Shown here: one piece after another, positions 52,898-61,336 of the stretch
Position numbering within the stretch: position 1 is the first letter of the stretch
Layout: each line of letters opens with the position of its first letter
Origin: Shewanella salipaludis
Lineage (GTDB): Bacteria; Pseudomonadota; Gammaproteobacteria; Enterobacterales; Shewanellaceae
Assembly (NCBI RefSeq): GCF_012911865.1
Contig: NZ_JAAXYH010000006.1
Location: forward strand, 124,001-188,000
Direction of reading: 5' to 3'
Length of the DNA stretch: 64,000 nt
Translations under genes and position numbers: made by a program
Notes under the pieces: generated by a model
What the model was told of the DNA's origin: nothing
The model's input: the letters and a program-made list of their open reading frames with translations, nothing else
The model's database searches: none

Positions 52898-53506
52898 CGC
52901 CCAGTCGGGCACATCTTTGGTGACAATGGCGCCCATGCCAACCACAGCGTGATGGCCTATGGTGACGCCATCGACTATCCCGGCCTGCGCCCCTATCCAT
53001 ACATCCTCGCCTATGACCACGCCGCATGAGTTGGCGGCCTGCCGGCACACTGGGGCGTTGGGGGCCATGCCATGATTGAAGGCGTAGATGGTGACATTGT
53101 TGGCGATACGGGTCTGACGGCCGATGCAGATGCCCTTGCGGCCGCCATCGAGGGAGCAGCCATGGTTGATGGCCACTTCGTCACCGAGGGTGATGGGGCC
53201 ATGGAGAAAGCTGTCGGCGGCGATCATGCAGTCATCGCCTATGAGTATGTCCCGCCCTGGCTCGGCAAACAGTCGCGCCTCGGGGGCGACAAAACAATGT
53301 TTGCCTATGCTGACGGTTTCCAGCGCACTGAATTGGCGCTGCACCTCCTCCTGCCAGGGCCTGGCCCAGCTCAAGTGTTTCTCTTTCAGGGAGAAATACA
53401 GCCAGGGCATCCAGGATAGCCGGCGTTTGTGTTGGCTGCGGTAGTCGGGTTGTGACAGAGATTCTGGCATGGGATCAGGTATATGTTTGGGCATGGGCTG
53501 ATGCAT
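52838..53506 (-). CDS. Hexapeptide-repeat O-acetyltransferase (maltose/galactoside acetyltransferase-like)
   Basis: 222 residues. An N-terminal polar region is followed by a left-handed beta-helix: FVAPEARLFAEPGRDILIGD, FLHGPITLGDEVAINHGCSL, then NNVTIYAFNHG with the catalytic-type His, GVVIGEDVWIGAQAGIVDGV and VVGMGAIVTKDVPDWAIVAG-NPA. This fits the CysE/LacA/NodL fold; substrate is unknown. It may modify a polysaccharide or sugar, but it is 5 kb outside the polysaccharide locus. The end of its gene has been copied into a tandem repeat downstream. Confidence 0.85.
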   Translation of the reverse strand: MHQPMPKHIPDPMPESLSQPDYRSQHKRRLSWMPWLYFSLKEKHLSWARPWQEEVQRQFSALETVSIGKHCFVAPEARLFAEPGRDILIGDDCMIAADSFLHGPITLGDEVAINHGCSLDGGRKGICIGRQTRIANNVTIYAFNHGMAPNAPVCRQAANSCGVVIGEDVWIGAQAGIVDGVTIGHHAVVGMGAIVTKDVPDWAIVAGNPARIIGDRRDKAPV

Positions 53507-53544
53507 AGTTCCAAGTGTCGGTATGGGTTGCGGCTTGTTCTGTC

Positions 53545-54303
53545 CTAAGTGGCCAGTTCGGCAGCTTGTCCATTGGTACCGGATGACTGTTTATCCAGTT
53601 TCGCCGGCCTGAGTTCCAGTACCTTGATGCCAGCGTTTTCTATGCACCAGAAGATATCCAAATCGTACAACGCCACCTGGTACAACTTGGGGTCTTCCTT
53701 GGCCTTCTTGTAGGCGGGACGGGGATCCTGGGCCAAGACTCCGTCTATGAGTTCGGCCAGGTCCAGGTATTGTGGTTGGGCGGCATAGGCGGCGATCTGC
53801 GCGCTGGCAAGCTCAGTGTAGTTCACCGTCATGAGTGCCGGCGCCTCATGAGCTATACCGCCAACGGCATCATGGATGGCGTCGGAAAAGGGAATATAAG
53901 GCTTGATGTCGATAACCGGGGTGTTATCGAGCAAGTCCATGCCGGAGATTTCCAGGCAGACCTTGCCATTGCGCTGCACCACACCGTGCAGCTTGACCAC
54001 AGATTGGCCTATGCCGTTGGGCCTGAAGGTGGAACGGGTGGCAAATACCCCGAGCTTCTCGTTGCCGCCGAGCCGGGGAGGGCGCACCGTGGTCTTCCAG
54101 CCCTGAGCCAAGTTTTCATGGAAACAGAACAACAGCCACAGATGCGAGTATTGTTCCAAGCCGCGCACCGCATCCATGTGATTGAACTCTGCTTCGAGTT
54201 CGACAAACCCCCTGGCCGCAACCAGGCCTGGCTGTCTCGGGATGCCGAATTTCTGTTTATAAGGCGTGCGGCAACGGGCCACCGCCTTGATCTGGTAGGT
54301 CAT
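53545..54303 (-). CDS. trmO: tRNA (adenine37-N6)-methyltransferase TrmO
   Basis: 252 residues from ATG at 54303 (MTYQIKAVARCRTPYKQKFG); an in-frame start at 54366 adds 21 unlikely residues. TsaA/TrmO features: GIPRQPGLV, LEQYSHLWLLFCFHEN, LGVFATRSTFRPNGIGQSVV and LDIKPYIPF-type DIKPYIPFSDAI. It methylates N6 of t6A37 in threonine tRNAs using SAM. A C-terminal tail of about 20 polar residues (KLDKQSSGTNGQAAELAT) is variable. It is 17 bases downstream of rcsF, so probably cotranscribed. Confidence 0.92.
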   Translation of the reverse strand: MTYQIKAVARCRTPYKQKFGIPRQPGLVAARGFVELEAEFNHMDAVRGLEQYSHLWLLFCFHENLAQGWKTTVRPPRLGGNEKLGVFATRSTFRPNGIGQSVVKLHGVVQRNGKVCLEISGMDLLDNTPVIDIKPYIPFSDAIHDAVGGIAHEAPALMTVNYTELASAQIAAYAAQPQYLDLAELIDGVLAQDPRPAYKKAKEDPKLYQVALYDLDIFWCIENAGIKVLELRPAKLDKQSSGTNGQAAELAT

Positions 54304-54320
54304 ACAGTCTCTTACCTGGG

Positions 54321-54707
54321 TTATTTGGCTTCTGGCTTGGCCATCTTGATCGCTTGGCCGACGCATAGGGCGCGGCTGATGCAGCCTTGAGCCGCCTCTT
54401 CAAACAGGGCGCAACGTTTGATGATGAGGCCGTTGGCCTGCTTATCGGCGGCGGCCCGGCGCGCCTGGGTCCTGGCGTCGCTGATGGCGGCGGGGACATC
54501 GTTGGGCTTTATCTGGCATGACTCGCCTTCGACCAAGCCCAACACCTCGTATTGTCCCTGAGGAGAAAGCTTGCCCTCGAAGACTGTCACGTCCGAGGCC
54601 TTGAAGTAATCGTTGATGGCGTCGCTGTCGAGGTTGGAGTTGAAGCGATAGTCACCGGCACAGCCGCTGAGTAAAAGGACGATCACTGTCACAGTTGGCA
54701 TTTTCAT
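54321..54707 (-). CDS. rcsF: Outer-membrane stress lipoprotein RcsF
   Basis: 128 residues. The signal peptide ends in the lipobox LLLSGC, with lipidation at Cys16. The mature part keeps the RcsF core VLGLVEGESCQ, QANGLIIKRCALF and GCISRALCVGQAIKMAK, including four cysteines placed to form the two disulfides known in E. coli RcsF. In enterics RcsF senses envelope and LPS damage and releases IgaA to activate the Rcs phosphorelay. Whether the rest of the Rcs system exists here cannot be seen. The linker after the lipid anchor is shorter and less Pro-rich than in E. coli. Confidence 0.88.
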   Translation of the reverse strand: MKMPTVTVIVLLLSGCAGDYRFNSNLDSDAINDYFKASDVTVFEGKLSPQGQYEVLGLVEGESCQIKPNDVPAAISDARTQARRAAADKQANGLIIKRCALFEEAAQGCISRALCVGQAIKMAKPEAK

Positions 54708-55060
54708 AGACTGGGCCTGAAGTTAGCTGAAGTGGCACCAAGAGGAATCTGCACTCCTGCTTAGTGAAAGTTAAGCAAATTCTAGCGCTTAAGTCGCTTT
54801 TGATAAAGCTTTGGCGGCGATTATTCGTCGCTGTGAGGTTTCCAGTCTTCGGCAGGCTTGTGATTTAAGTTCTGGGATGGCTCCGGGTGCAAACAGACTG
54901 TCACTTTACTTCACTCGGGCATCTTGAGGCGGCTATCTTTAACTGAGTCCTTTGTCTTGGACCTATGGCGAATTAATTCTTCAGAGGAGCATCATTGGCG
55001 TCATGGGTGGTTTCATCGACTCGCCGGCATAGGGGGATCGGCTTGCAGACACATGGCATA

Positions 55061-55069
55061 TGTTATAAT
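55061..55069 (+). promoter_or_regulatory. Extended -10 promoter in the gene-free region
   Basis: TGTTATAAT matches TGnTATAAT perfectly. A TTGCAG resembling a -35 box lies upstream with a 15-bp spacer. No protein gene follows on this strand until etfB 1.3 kb later. Confidence 0.5.
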
Positions 55070-55416
55070 AAGTTAATTATTTGTTGGCGGCATATCGCCA
55101 TGGAGTAACTGCTTGGTGGTCGTTTATAAGAGGCTAAAATTAGCCTGAGAGCCGATATTTGTACCGCTGCGGTCCAGGTTAATTGGACTCGGGTACTGAG
55201 ATTAACTTGAATATTAAGCCGTGGTCGAGAGGACGGGGACTTTAAACTGCCAATTCAACCAGCTAGGTAACAGATTTATGACGGCAATAAATTTGAATAC
55301 ATGCCAGGCATGGAATCCTCTAAAGTGAATATTGCTGCGACTGGCAGGGAAATTACCCTTCCCGCTTTACTCTGTCAGCAGCTTAATCTGTTATCGGCAT
55401 AAAGAAAGGAGAGATT

Positions 55417-55452
55417 ATGCTGAATGCCAGTGGCCGATATGGAGCCAGTTGA
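55417..55452 (+). CDS. Possible 11-residue leader peptide
   Basis: ATG at 55417 after AAAGGAGAG gives MLNASGRYGAS and a TGA. The ribosome site is near ideal, but the frame is so short that chance is a fair explanation. No gene follows it on the same strand for 900 bp. Confidence 0.2.
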   Translation: MLNASGRYGAS

Positions 55453-55592
55453 GGCTCTCTGCCCTGTGTTGCCGGCCCGGGTTCCTGACTGGCCCGCTGT
55501 AGATTGACTCGCTGTAGGTTAGCCTGACACATAGTGTCTTTATGACACAGCCAAGGACACACTGATACAGACATACTGATACACGTACACAC

Positions 55593-55619
55593 AAAAAAAA
55601 GACCCGCTGTTGCGGGTCC
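55593..55619 (-). terminator. Intrinsic terminator of hns
   Basis: On the - strand GACCCGC-AACA-GCGGGTC forms a 7-bp stem and is followed by eight T (55593-55600). It lies about 25 bases after the hns stop. Confidence 0.9.
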
Positions 55620-55641
55620 ATGACAGTCAAGATACTGACGC

Positions 55642-56034
55642 TTAAATCAGGAAATCATCCATAGAACGACCTTTCTCAACTTCGTTCTTAAATACGGTTG
55701 GCATACGACCTTGACCCGTCCATTGGATCATTTCGCCATTGACTTCGATTTGATATTTAGGTGGGCGTGGTGCACGTTTCTTGGTCGTTGCTTTGGCTGC
55801 AACACCACCAAGATCATCGATAGATAAACCTACGGCTTCCATTTGCAGGCGGATGGCTTCGATTTTAGCGTTACGCTCAGCCATGGCTTTCTCTTCTTCT
55901 TCAGCCATAGATGCACGGTCGAGGATAATCTTATCCAGTTTGTCGGCTACATCACGTAATTCGACAACGCTTAAATCTTTCACTGCGGCTTTGAAACGAC
56001 GGCCGTGAGTTAATATATCTAAAAATTCGCTCAT
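55642..56034 (-). CDS. hns: Nucleoid protein H-NS
   Basis: 130 residues, close to E. coli H-NS (137). The N-terminal oligomerisation helices (MSEFLDILTHGRRFKAAVKD, LSVVELRDVADKLDKII, then EEEEKAMAERNAKIEAIRL) lead through a basic linker (ATTKKRAPRPPKY) to the C-terminal DNA-binding domain with the AT-hook-like loop TGQGRMP. H-NS binds and silences AT-rich DNA, so the AT-rich O-antigen block in this window is a likely target. The upstream region is AT-rich, which may allow autoregulation. Confidence 0.95.
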   Translation of the reverse strand: MSEFLDILTHGRRFKAAVKDLSVVELRDVADKLDKIILDRASMAEEEEKAMAERNAKIEAIRLQMEAVGLSIDDLGGVAAKATTKKRAPRPPKYQIEVNGEMIQWTGQGRMPTVFKNEVEKGRSMDDFLI

Positions 56035-56359
56035 ATCAATTTTCGTCCCACATGATTTTATTTACAGGATAACGGTGAACAACAACTAAATAATAGAAAC
56101 TAATATGGCTCGGAGCAAACAAAATTAGCAAATATTAAGAAGAATTTATTAAAAAGTGCCCAATCTAATAAATTTTGACCGTTTTGGTGTTCAAAAAAGT
56201 GGCCAACTGTGACAACAAAAAATCAAAACAGGCGTTTGAGTTTGGTTGACGTTAACGTCAACAGCACGTAGAGTTGGCCTATCTTACATAGGTTCGGCGG
56301 ATTTACAGGTCAGAGCCCATGTGTCATCCACTCAGATAAAGCGGTAGGAAGGTAGCCCT
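56035..56359. other. Divergent intergenic region hns / etfB
   Basis: 325 bp, strongly AT-rich on the hns side. A 16-bp perfect palindrome and a candidate etf promoter are at 56246-56274. I see no gene. Confidence 0.6.
56246..56274 (+). promoter_or_regulatory. etfBA promoter with a 16-bp palindromic operator
   Basis: TTGACGTTAACGTCAA (56246-56261) is a perfect palindrome and its first six bases also form a -35 box, TTGACG, with a 17-bp spacer to TAGAGT (56269-56274). The form is that of MerR-family operators, such as LiuR sites controlling branched-chain amino acid and ETF genes in Shewanella; that identity is a suggestion from memory of the motif. Confidence 0.55.
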
Positions 56360-57109
56360 ATGAAAGTACTGGTGCCTATAAAGCGTGTGGTCGATGCCAA
56401 CGTGAAAGTCAGGGTCAAGGCCGACAACTCGAACGTTGATACAGCCAACCTCAAGATGGCGTTGAATCCTTTTTGTGAAATCGCCGTCGAAGAGGCTGTG
56501 CGTCTCAAGGAAGCCGGCTCGGCCAGCGAAATAGTCGTGGTCAGCATTGGCAGCAAGGCAGTACAAGAGCAGCTGCGTACCGCCATGGCACTGGGTGCCG
56601 ATCGCGCCATTCATATCGAAACCGACGAAGAATTGACGCCGCTTTCTATCGCTAAGCTGCTCAAGGCTGTGCAAGAGAAAGAACAGGCCCAGTTGGTGAT
56701 CTTCGGTAAACAATCTATCGATGGTGACAATAACCAGACGGGTCAAATGTTCGCCGCCTTAACCGATATGCCGCAGGCAACCTTCGCCTCGGAAGTGAAG
56801 CTGGAAGGTGACAGCCTGTTGGTCACCCGTGAAGTCGATGGTGGCTTACAGACGCTGAAACTCCCGCTGCCGGCGGTGGTCACCACAGATCTGCGTTTGA
56901 ATGAACCGCGTTATGCCTCCCTGCCCAACATCATGAAGGCGAAACGCAAGCCTTTGGATGTCATGGCCGTTGCCGATCTCGGGGTGATCCTGAAACAGCA
57001 TGTGAAGTTGCTCGATGTCACGCCGCCGGCCCAGCGCACTGCGGGTGTGATGCTAGCCTCTGTGGCCGAGTTGGTGGAAAAGTTAAGAAACGAAGCGAAG
57101 GTGATCTAA
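56360..57109 (+). CDS. etfB: Electron transfer flavoprotein beta subunit
   Basis: 249 residues. [19 protein letters not shown] at the N-terminus, then [50 protein letters not shown] and the ETF-beta signature [20 protein letters not shown]. It forms a heterodimer with EtfA and passes electrons from acyl-CoA dehydrogenases to ETF-ubiquinone oxidoreductase. It is the first gene of the etfBA operon, immediately before etfA. Confidence 0.96.
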   Translation: MKVLVPIKRVVDANVKVRVKADNSNVDTANLKMALNPFCEIAVEEAVRLKEAGSASEIVVVSIGSKAVQEQLRTAMALGADRAIHIETDEELTPLSIAKLLKAVQEKEQAQLVIFGKQSIDGDNNQTGQMFAALTDMPQATFASEVKLEGDSLLVTREVDGGLQTLKLPLPAVVTTDLRLNEPRYASLPNIMKAKRKPLDVMAVADLGVILKQHVKLLDVTPPAQRTAGVMLASVAELVEKLRNEAKVI

Positions 57110-58039
57110 ATGGCCATTCTAGTATTAGCAGAACATGATAATGCCAGCCTGAAGCTGGACACAGCCAAAGTGGTTACTGCGGCTAAGGCCATAGGCACAG
57201 AGATCCATGTGTTGGTGGCCGGACATGAGTGTGCCGCAGTGGCGGCTGCCGCGCAGCAACTCGACGGGGTGACAAGAGTCTTGGTGGCCGATGCCGCAGC
57301 CTATCAGGCACACCTGGCGGAAAATCTGGCCAAACTCATCCTTGAGCTGGCTCCAGGTTATGAGCATATCCTGGCAAGTGCGTCGAGTGTCGGCAAGGAT
57401 ACTCTTCCCAGAGTTGCGGCCTTGCTGGACGTGGCGCAGATCTCCGAAGTATTACAAGTGCTGAGCGGCGATACCTTCGTGCGACCCATCTACGCGGGTA
57501 ACGCCATGGCCAAGGTGCAGAGCCTGGATGACAAGAAAGTGCTGACGGTGCGCGCGAGCGCCTTCGATGCCACCGCCAATGGCGGTAATGCCGGCCTGGA
57601 GACCATAGACAAGGTCATAGAGGCCAGGACTCAGTTCGTCTCCCAGAGCCTGACTGTGTCGGAACGCCCTGAGCTTGGCAACGCAGGCATCATAGTCTCG
57701 GGTGGCCGAGGTATGGGCAGCGGTGAGAACTTCGCCATGTTGGAAGCGTTGGCCGATAGCCTGGGCGCCGCCGTCGGGGCATCGCGTGCCGCCGTGGACG
57801 CAGGTTTCGTGCCTAACGATTTACAGGTTGGCCAGACGGGTAAGATAGTTGCCCCGGATCTCTATATTGCCGTGGGCATCTCGGGTGCCATTCAGCACCT
57901 TGCCGGCATGAAAGATTCCAAGGTGATAGTGGCAATCAACAAAGATCCCGAAGCGCCGATTTTCCAGATCGCCGACTACGGGTTAACGGCCGATTTATTC
58001 GAGGCCATCCCCGAGTTGATCGCGGCCATCAAGGCCTGA
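57110..58039 (+). CDS. etfA: Electron transfer flavoprotein alpha subunit
   Basis: 309 residues, starting directly after the etfB stop with AAGG eight bases upstream. The N-terminal domain ([20 protein letters not shown]) and the C-terminal FAD-binding domain ([76 protein letters not shown]) are complete. With EtfB it links fatty acid and branched-chain amino acid oxidation to the respiratory chain. A long-stem terminator follows. Confidence 0.97.
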   Translation: MAILVLAEHDNASLKLDTAKVVTAAKAIGTEIHVLVAGHECAAVAAAAQQLDGVTRVLVADAAAYQAHLAENLAKLILELAPGYEHILASASSVGKDTLPRVAALLDVAQISEVLQVLSGDTFVRPIYAGNAMAKVQSLDDKKVLTVRASAFDATANGGNAGLETIDKVIEARTQFVSQSLTVSERPELGNAGIIVSGGRGMGSGENFAMLEALADSLGAAVGASRAAVDAGFVPNDLQVGQTGKIVAPDLYIAVGISGAIQHLAGMKDSKVIVAINKDPEAPIFQIADYGLTADLFEAIPELIAAIKA

Positions 58040-58098
58040 GTGTGGCAGCCGTACCCGGGTACGGCGTAAGTTGAGTTAATCTGTGATCTCGGTCACGT

Positions 58099-58141
58099 TA
58101 AGCGGCTTTGAGGTAGCTCCTCAAAGCCGCTTATGTTTTTA
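58099..58141 (+). terminator. Intrinsic terminator of etfBA
   Basis: TAAGCGGCTTTGAGG (58099-58113) pairs perfectly with CCTCAAAGCCGCTTA (58119-58133), followed by TGTTTTTA. Confidence 0.93.
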
Positions 58142-58172
58142 TGTGCCCGCGCCGCATAGGCGCCCTACATAG

Positions 58173-58333
58173 ATACAATTTCTATGCAGTAGAGGTGCAC
58201 TTAATATCAGTAGTGATCAGTAGGGTGATGCCGCTGAGGGGTCATGAAAGGATTGAGTGCCGAAATGGTGAGACCCATCCCGGCTCGTCATTGGGGCTGT
58301 TGCCGAACAGGAACAGCACTGCCATGGTATTTT
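58173..58333 (+). ncRNA. Lysine riboswitch (L box)
   Basis: The sequence ahead of the NhaC-type gene matches the lysine riboswitch pattern of the lysC class: GCAGTAGAGGTGC with the AGAGGTGC core, CAGTAGTGATCAGTAGGGTG, GCTGAGGGG, then GAGTGCCGAAATGG, ATCCCGGCTCGTCATTGGGG-CTG and a closing strand CACTGCCATGGTAT that can pair with the 5' side to form P1. The boundaries are estimated from the pairing. About 125 bases separate it from the transporter start; I could not define the expression platform with confidence. Confidence 0.85.
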
Positions 58334-58458
58334 CTATCCCTATGATAGAGATAATTGACTGTGGAGCGCTACTATTAGGACAGGTGTTTATGAACGTCTA
58401 TGGGCGTTTCCAGCCAGTTCAGTTGCCCTCCATTCGTACTCAACGAAGAACATAATAA

Positions 58459-60015
58459 ATGACCGTACTAAGTTATGCCGATTCGGCACTGTCTTTACTG
58501 CCACCCGTGATGGCGATTCTGCTGGCGATCGTTACCCGTAAGGTGCTGATTTCGCTTGGCGTGGGGATCCTGCTCGGCACCCTGTTGCTGAATGACTTCT
58601 CTGCCTTGGATAGTGGCCGATTCTTGCTCGAGAGCGTGATTTCACTCCTGTGGCGTGACGGGGCTCTCAACAGTTGGAACCTCTATATTCTCGGTTTCTT
58701 GATCTTGTTGGGGATGATCACCGCCTTGATCACCGTCAGCGGTGCGGCCCGTGCCTTTGCGATCTGGGCCCGCAACCATATCCGCAATAAGCGTGACGCC
58801 AAGTTGCTGACCATATTCTTGGGTTGTGTCGTGTTCATCGATGACTACTTCAACAGCCTGGTGGTGGGCAGTGTGGCGCGGCCATTGACCGACAGGTACT
58901 ATGTTTCCCGTGCCAAGCTCGCCTACATATTAGACTCGACCGCAGCCCCAGTGTGCGTGATCTCCCCTGTATCCAGCTGGGGTGCCTATATCATAGCGCT
59001 GATCGGCGGCATACTCACGGCCCATGGTTTCGCCGATACCGGCCATTTGAGCCTGTTCATCCAGATGATCCCGATGAATTTTTACGCCATCTTCGCCTTG
59101 CTGTTGTTGTTCTGTGTCGCCTTCTGGGGACTGGACATAGGTCCGATGCGGACCCATGAACTCAATGCCGTGCGTGGCGAACTCTATGACGAGTCCAAGG
59201 GTTTACCGCCCGGTGCCAATGTGGATCTGCCCGAGGCCGAGAGTGGCAGGGTACTGGGCCTCTTCCTGCCCATAGGCGTGCTGGTACTGGCGACCCTGTA
59301 TTTTATGCTCAGCAGCGGTGCCCGGGTGTTGAGTGCCGATGGTCTGGCGTTCAGCCTCATAGGTGCCTTCGAGAAGACGGATGTCAGTTCATCCTTGTTT
59401 TTCGGTGCGCTGGTGGGATTGGGGGCAACCCTGGCCTTGGTGTTCATTCAGGGGATAGCGAAACCGTCCGTGGTTAAGGGCGTCACCCTGGGGGCCCGCT
59501 CCATGCTGCCCGCCATCTATATACTGCTGTTTGCCTGGACCATAGCAGCTGTCATAGGTCAGCTGGAAACCGGCAAGTTTATGGCCAGCCTGGTGACGGA
59601 CAATATTCCTTTCGCCCTCCTGCCGGCGTTGATGTTCGTGTTGGCCGGCTTCACCGCCTTTGCCACAGGCACCAGTTGGGGCACCTTCGGGATCATGCTG
59701 CCGATAGCGGCCGACATGGCCATGGGCAGCCATACCGGCATGATGCTGCCCATGCTGGCGGCCGTACTGGCAGGCGCGGTATTCGGCGATCATTGCTCAC
59801 CGATATCCGACACGACTATCCTGTCATCGACGGGTGCCAGCTGCCATCATATAGATCATGTGGTGACTCAGCTGCCCTACGCCTTGATCGTCGCGGCCAT
59901 CAGCCTGGGCGGCTATGTGGTGCTGGGCTTTACCGAGTCGGTTGCCTTGGGGCTGGGCGCCTGCAGCCTGTTATTCCTCTTGTCACTCCTGTGGTTGAAG
60001 TTGAAAACCCGCTAG
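58459..60015 (+). CDS. NhaC-type transporter, probable lysine transporter LysW
   Basis: 518 residues with about 12 hydrophobic helices. Family segments of NhaC Na+/H+ antiporters: FLGCVVFIDDYFNSLVVGS, STAAPVCVISPVSSWGAY, and AGAVFGDHCSPISDTTILSS. Members preceded by a lysine riboswitch in Shewanella and other gammaproteobacteria are predicted lysine transporters (called LysW); this gene has that riboswitch directly upstream, so lysine uptake or exchange is more likely than pure sodium export. It starts with ATG 58459. The gene is followed by a terminator. Confidence 0.85.
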   Translation: MTVLSYADSALSLLPPVMAILLAIVTRKVLISLGVGILLGTLLLNDFSALDSGRFLLESVISLLWRDGALNSWNLYILGFLILLGMITALITVSGAARAFAIWARNHIRNKRDAKLLTIFLGCVVFIDDYFNSLVVGSVARPLTDRYYVSRAKLAYILDSTAAPVCVISPVSSWGAYIIALIGGILTAHGFADTGHLSLFIQMIPMNFYAIFALLLLFCVAFWGLDIGPMRTHELNAVRGELYDESKGLPPGANVDLPEAESGRVLGLFLPIGVLVLATLYFMLSSGARVLSADGLAFSLIGAFEKTDVSSSLFFGALVGLGATLALVFIQGIAKPSVVKGVTLGARSMLPAIYILLFAWTIAAVIGQLETGKFMASLVTDNIPFALLPALMFVLAGFTAFATGTSWGTFGIMLPIAADMAMGSHTGMMLPMLAAVLAGAVFGDHCSPISDTTILSSTGASCHHIDHVVTQLPYALIVAAISLGGYVVLGFTESVALGLGACSLLFLLSLLWLKLKTR

Positions 60016-60062
60016 CTCAGCGGCTCGGGTGGGTTTTCAGCCCAGTCGGTTCTGCATAGATG

Positions 60063-60092
60063 AAAAAGCGCCGCCTTTGCCGGCGCTTTTTT
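60063..60092. terminator. Intrinsic terminator after the NhaC-type gene
   Basis: AAAAGCGCCG (60064-60073) pairs with CGGCGCTTTT (60081-60090), and T-run continues to 60092. The A-run on the left would let it work on the other strand too. Confidence 0.9.
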
Positions 60093-60213
60093 ATGCGCGT
60101 CACCCGGAGACGGCAGATCCGGTGTCCTGCATACGCGGGCCGTGATTTATCGGCGCTTTCAATGCTAGAATGGCGCGGTTTTCCACTGCAGTTTTCATTC
60201 AAGGGCAAGGATT

Positions 60214-60792
60214 TTGGCACAACTTTATTTTTATTACTCGGCGATGAACGCAGGTAAGTCGACCTCGCTGTTACAATCTTCCTACAACTATCGCGAACGC
60301 GGCATGAACACCCTGGTGATGACGGCCTCGATAGATGACAGGTACGGTAAGGGTAAAGTCGCCTCGCGCATCGGCATAGAGACCGAGGCGCAGGTGTTTG
60401 CCGCCGCCGATAACCTGGTCCGCATCATAGAAGCGGCTCACAGGGAAACACCACTGCATTGTGTGTTGGTGGATGAATGCCAATTCCTCAGCAAGGAGCA
60501 GGTACGGCAATTGACCTTTATCGTCGATAAGCTCGATATTCCCGTGCTCTGCTATGGCCTGAGAACCGATTTCCAGGGGGAGCTGTTCGTTGGCAGCCAC
60601 TATCTGCTGGCCTGGGCCGATAAGCTGGTGGAATTGAAGACCATCTGCCATTGTGGCCGCAAGGCCAACATGGTGGTGCGCCTCGATGGCGACGGCAAGG
60701 TGATGTGTGAGGGCGAACAGGTCGCCATCGGCGGCAACGAGAGCTATGAGTCCGTGTGCCGCAAGCACTTTCGCGAATCTATCTGGGATTGA
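60214..60792 (+). CDS. tdk: Thymidine kinase
   Basis: 192 residues from TTG 60214. [20 protein letters not shown] contains the P-loop, then VLVDECQFL with the catalytic Glu, the [12 protein letters not shown] lasso-type segment and the zinc-binding cysteines in TICHCGRKA and SVCRKHF. Type II thymidine kinase, which phosphorylates thymidine with ATP in pyrimidine salvage. The TTG start is chosen because the conserved N-terminus begins there, with AAGGG at 60201-60205. Confidence 0.95.
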   Translation: MAQLYFYYSAMNAGKSTSLLQSSYNYRERGMNTLVMTASIDDRYGKGKVASRIGIETEAQVFAAADNLVRIIEAAHRETPLHCVLVDECQFLSKEQVRQLTFIVDKLDIPVLCYGLRTDFQGELFVGSHYLLAWADKLVELKTICHCGRKANMVVRLDGDGKVMCEGEQVAIGGNESYESVCRKHFRESIWD

Positions 60793-60793
60793 G

Positions 60794-61231
60794 TCAGTCC
60801 AATGCCGCCAGTGCCTGTCGTACCTGGGCACGGGTGGCATCTATGGCCGTCACCACTGAGATGGCACTGGTCTCTTCGGTCGGCAGCCGCGGCCAATGTT
60901 CACTCCACGACCGTTTCAGTTCTTTGGCCGCCACACGGATCTCTGCCGGCATTATCATGCTCAGATCTTCAATCAGGCCGACCTTGACCCAGCCCCTGCG
61001 CGGATTGCCTTCGATGGCATCCTGATCATAGTAGGCGGCGTAGACATTCAGCTCCAACTCAGACAGCTGCAATAACATTTCGAAACTGGCTTCCCTCAGG
61101 GTCGCATTGGTTTCCGTCACTTCCATGCGCCAGACGTTGTAGCTGAAGCCTATCAGGGCAAACAGCATGCTGAACACTGCCGTAGTCTGGAATATCGTCA
61201 CCCCTGAGGGCCTCGCCACAGCCGCTTTCAT
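60794..61231 (-). CDS. Unknown single-pass membrane protein
   Basis: 145 residues. I do not recognise a family. There is one transmembrane helix near the N-terminus (TAVFSMLFALIGFSYNVWRM), preceded by a short basic segment; the rest is a helical, probably periplasmic domain with conserved-looking aromatic and charged positions (LQLSELELNVYAAYYDQDAI, LIEDLSMIMP, LKRSWSEHWPRLPTEE). It converges with tdk with one base between the two stops. It probably stands alone. Confidence 0.75.
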   Translation of the reverse strand: MKAAVARPSGVTIFQTTAVFSMLFALIGFSYNVWRMEVTETNATLREASFEMLLQLSELELNVYAAYYDQDAIEGNPRRGWVKVGLIEDLSMIMPAEIRVAAKELKRSWSEHWPRLPTEETSAISVVTAIDATRAQVRQALAALD

Positions 61232-61336
61232 TTTGTCACCTCAGACGCTGCTTCCCTGAAATGACTCTAGCCAAGGGCGGTGAAAAAAGACAGGGGCTGG
61301 CCGGTTAAGGCAAGAAGTTCGGCCTTGGCGAAAAAC

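Larger units (their letters stand above)
54708..55592. other. Gene-free region of about 0.9 kb with promoter and hairpins
   Basis: No protein gene is supported on either strand. Visible structure on the + strand: an extended -10 promoter at 55061-55069; hairpin GGCG-CATAT-CGCC type at about 55086-55099; AGGCTAAAATTAGCCT at 55131-55146; GTCCA/TGGAC at about 55172-55188; and a larger fold at about 55331-55383, where GCTG...CTGGCAG faces CTGTCAGCAGC with an inner GGGAA/TTCCC. A tiny reading frame with a strong ribosome site is at 55417-55452. It may encode a non-coding RNA. Confidence 0.45.

Noticed and set aside
52526..53029. Open frame of 167 codons on the + strand
   Set aside because: It runs through the 83-bp repeat array and into the antisense of the acetyltransferase gene. 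Its translation is just a repeated peptide (GLYRA-LGYGREHS) produced by the DNA repeat.
58141..58455. Open frame of 104 codons upstream of the NhaC-type gene
   Set aside because: It lies across the lysine riboswitch and has no protein-like features or ribosome site; the RNA explains the sequence better.
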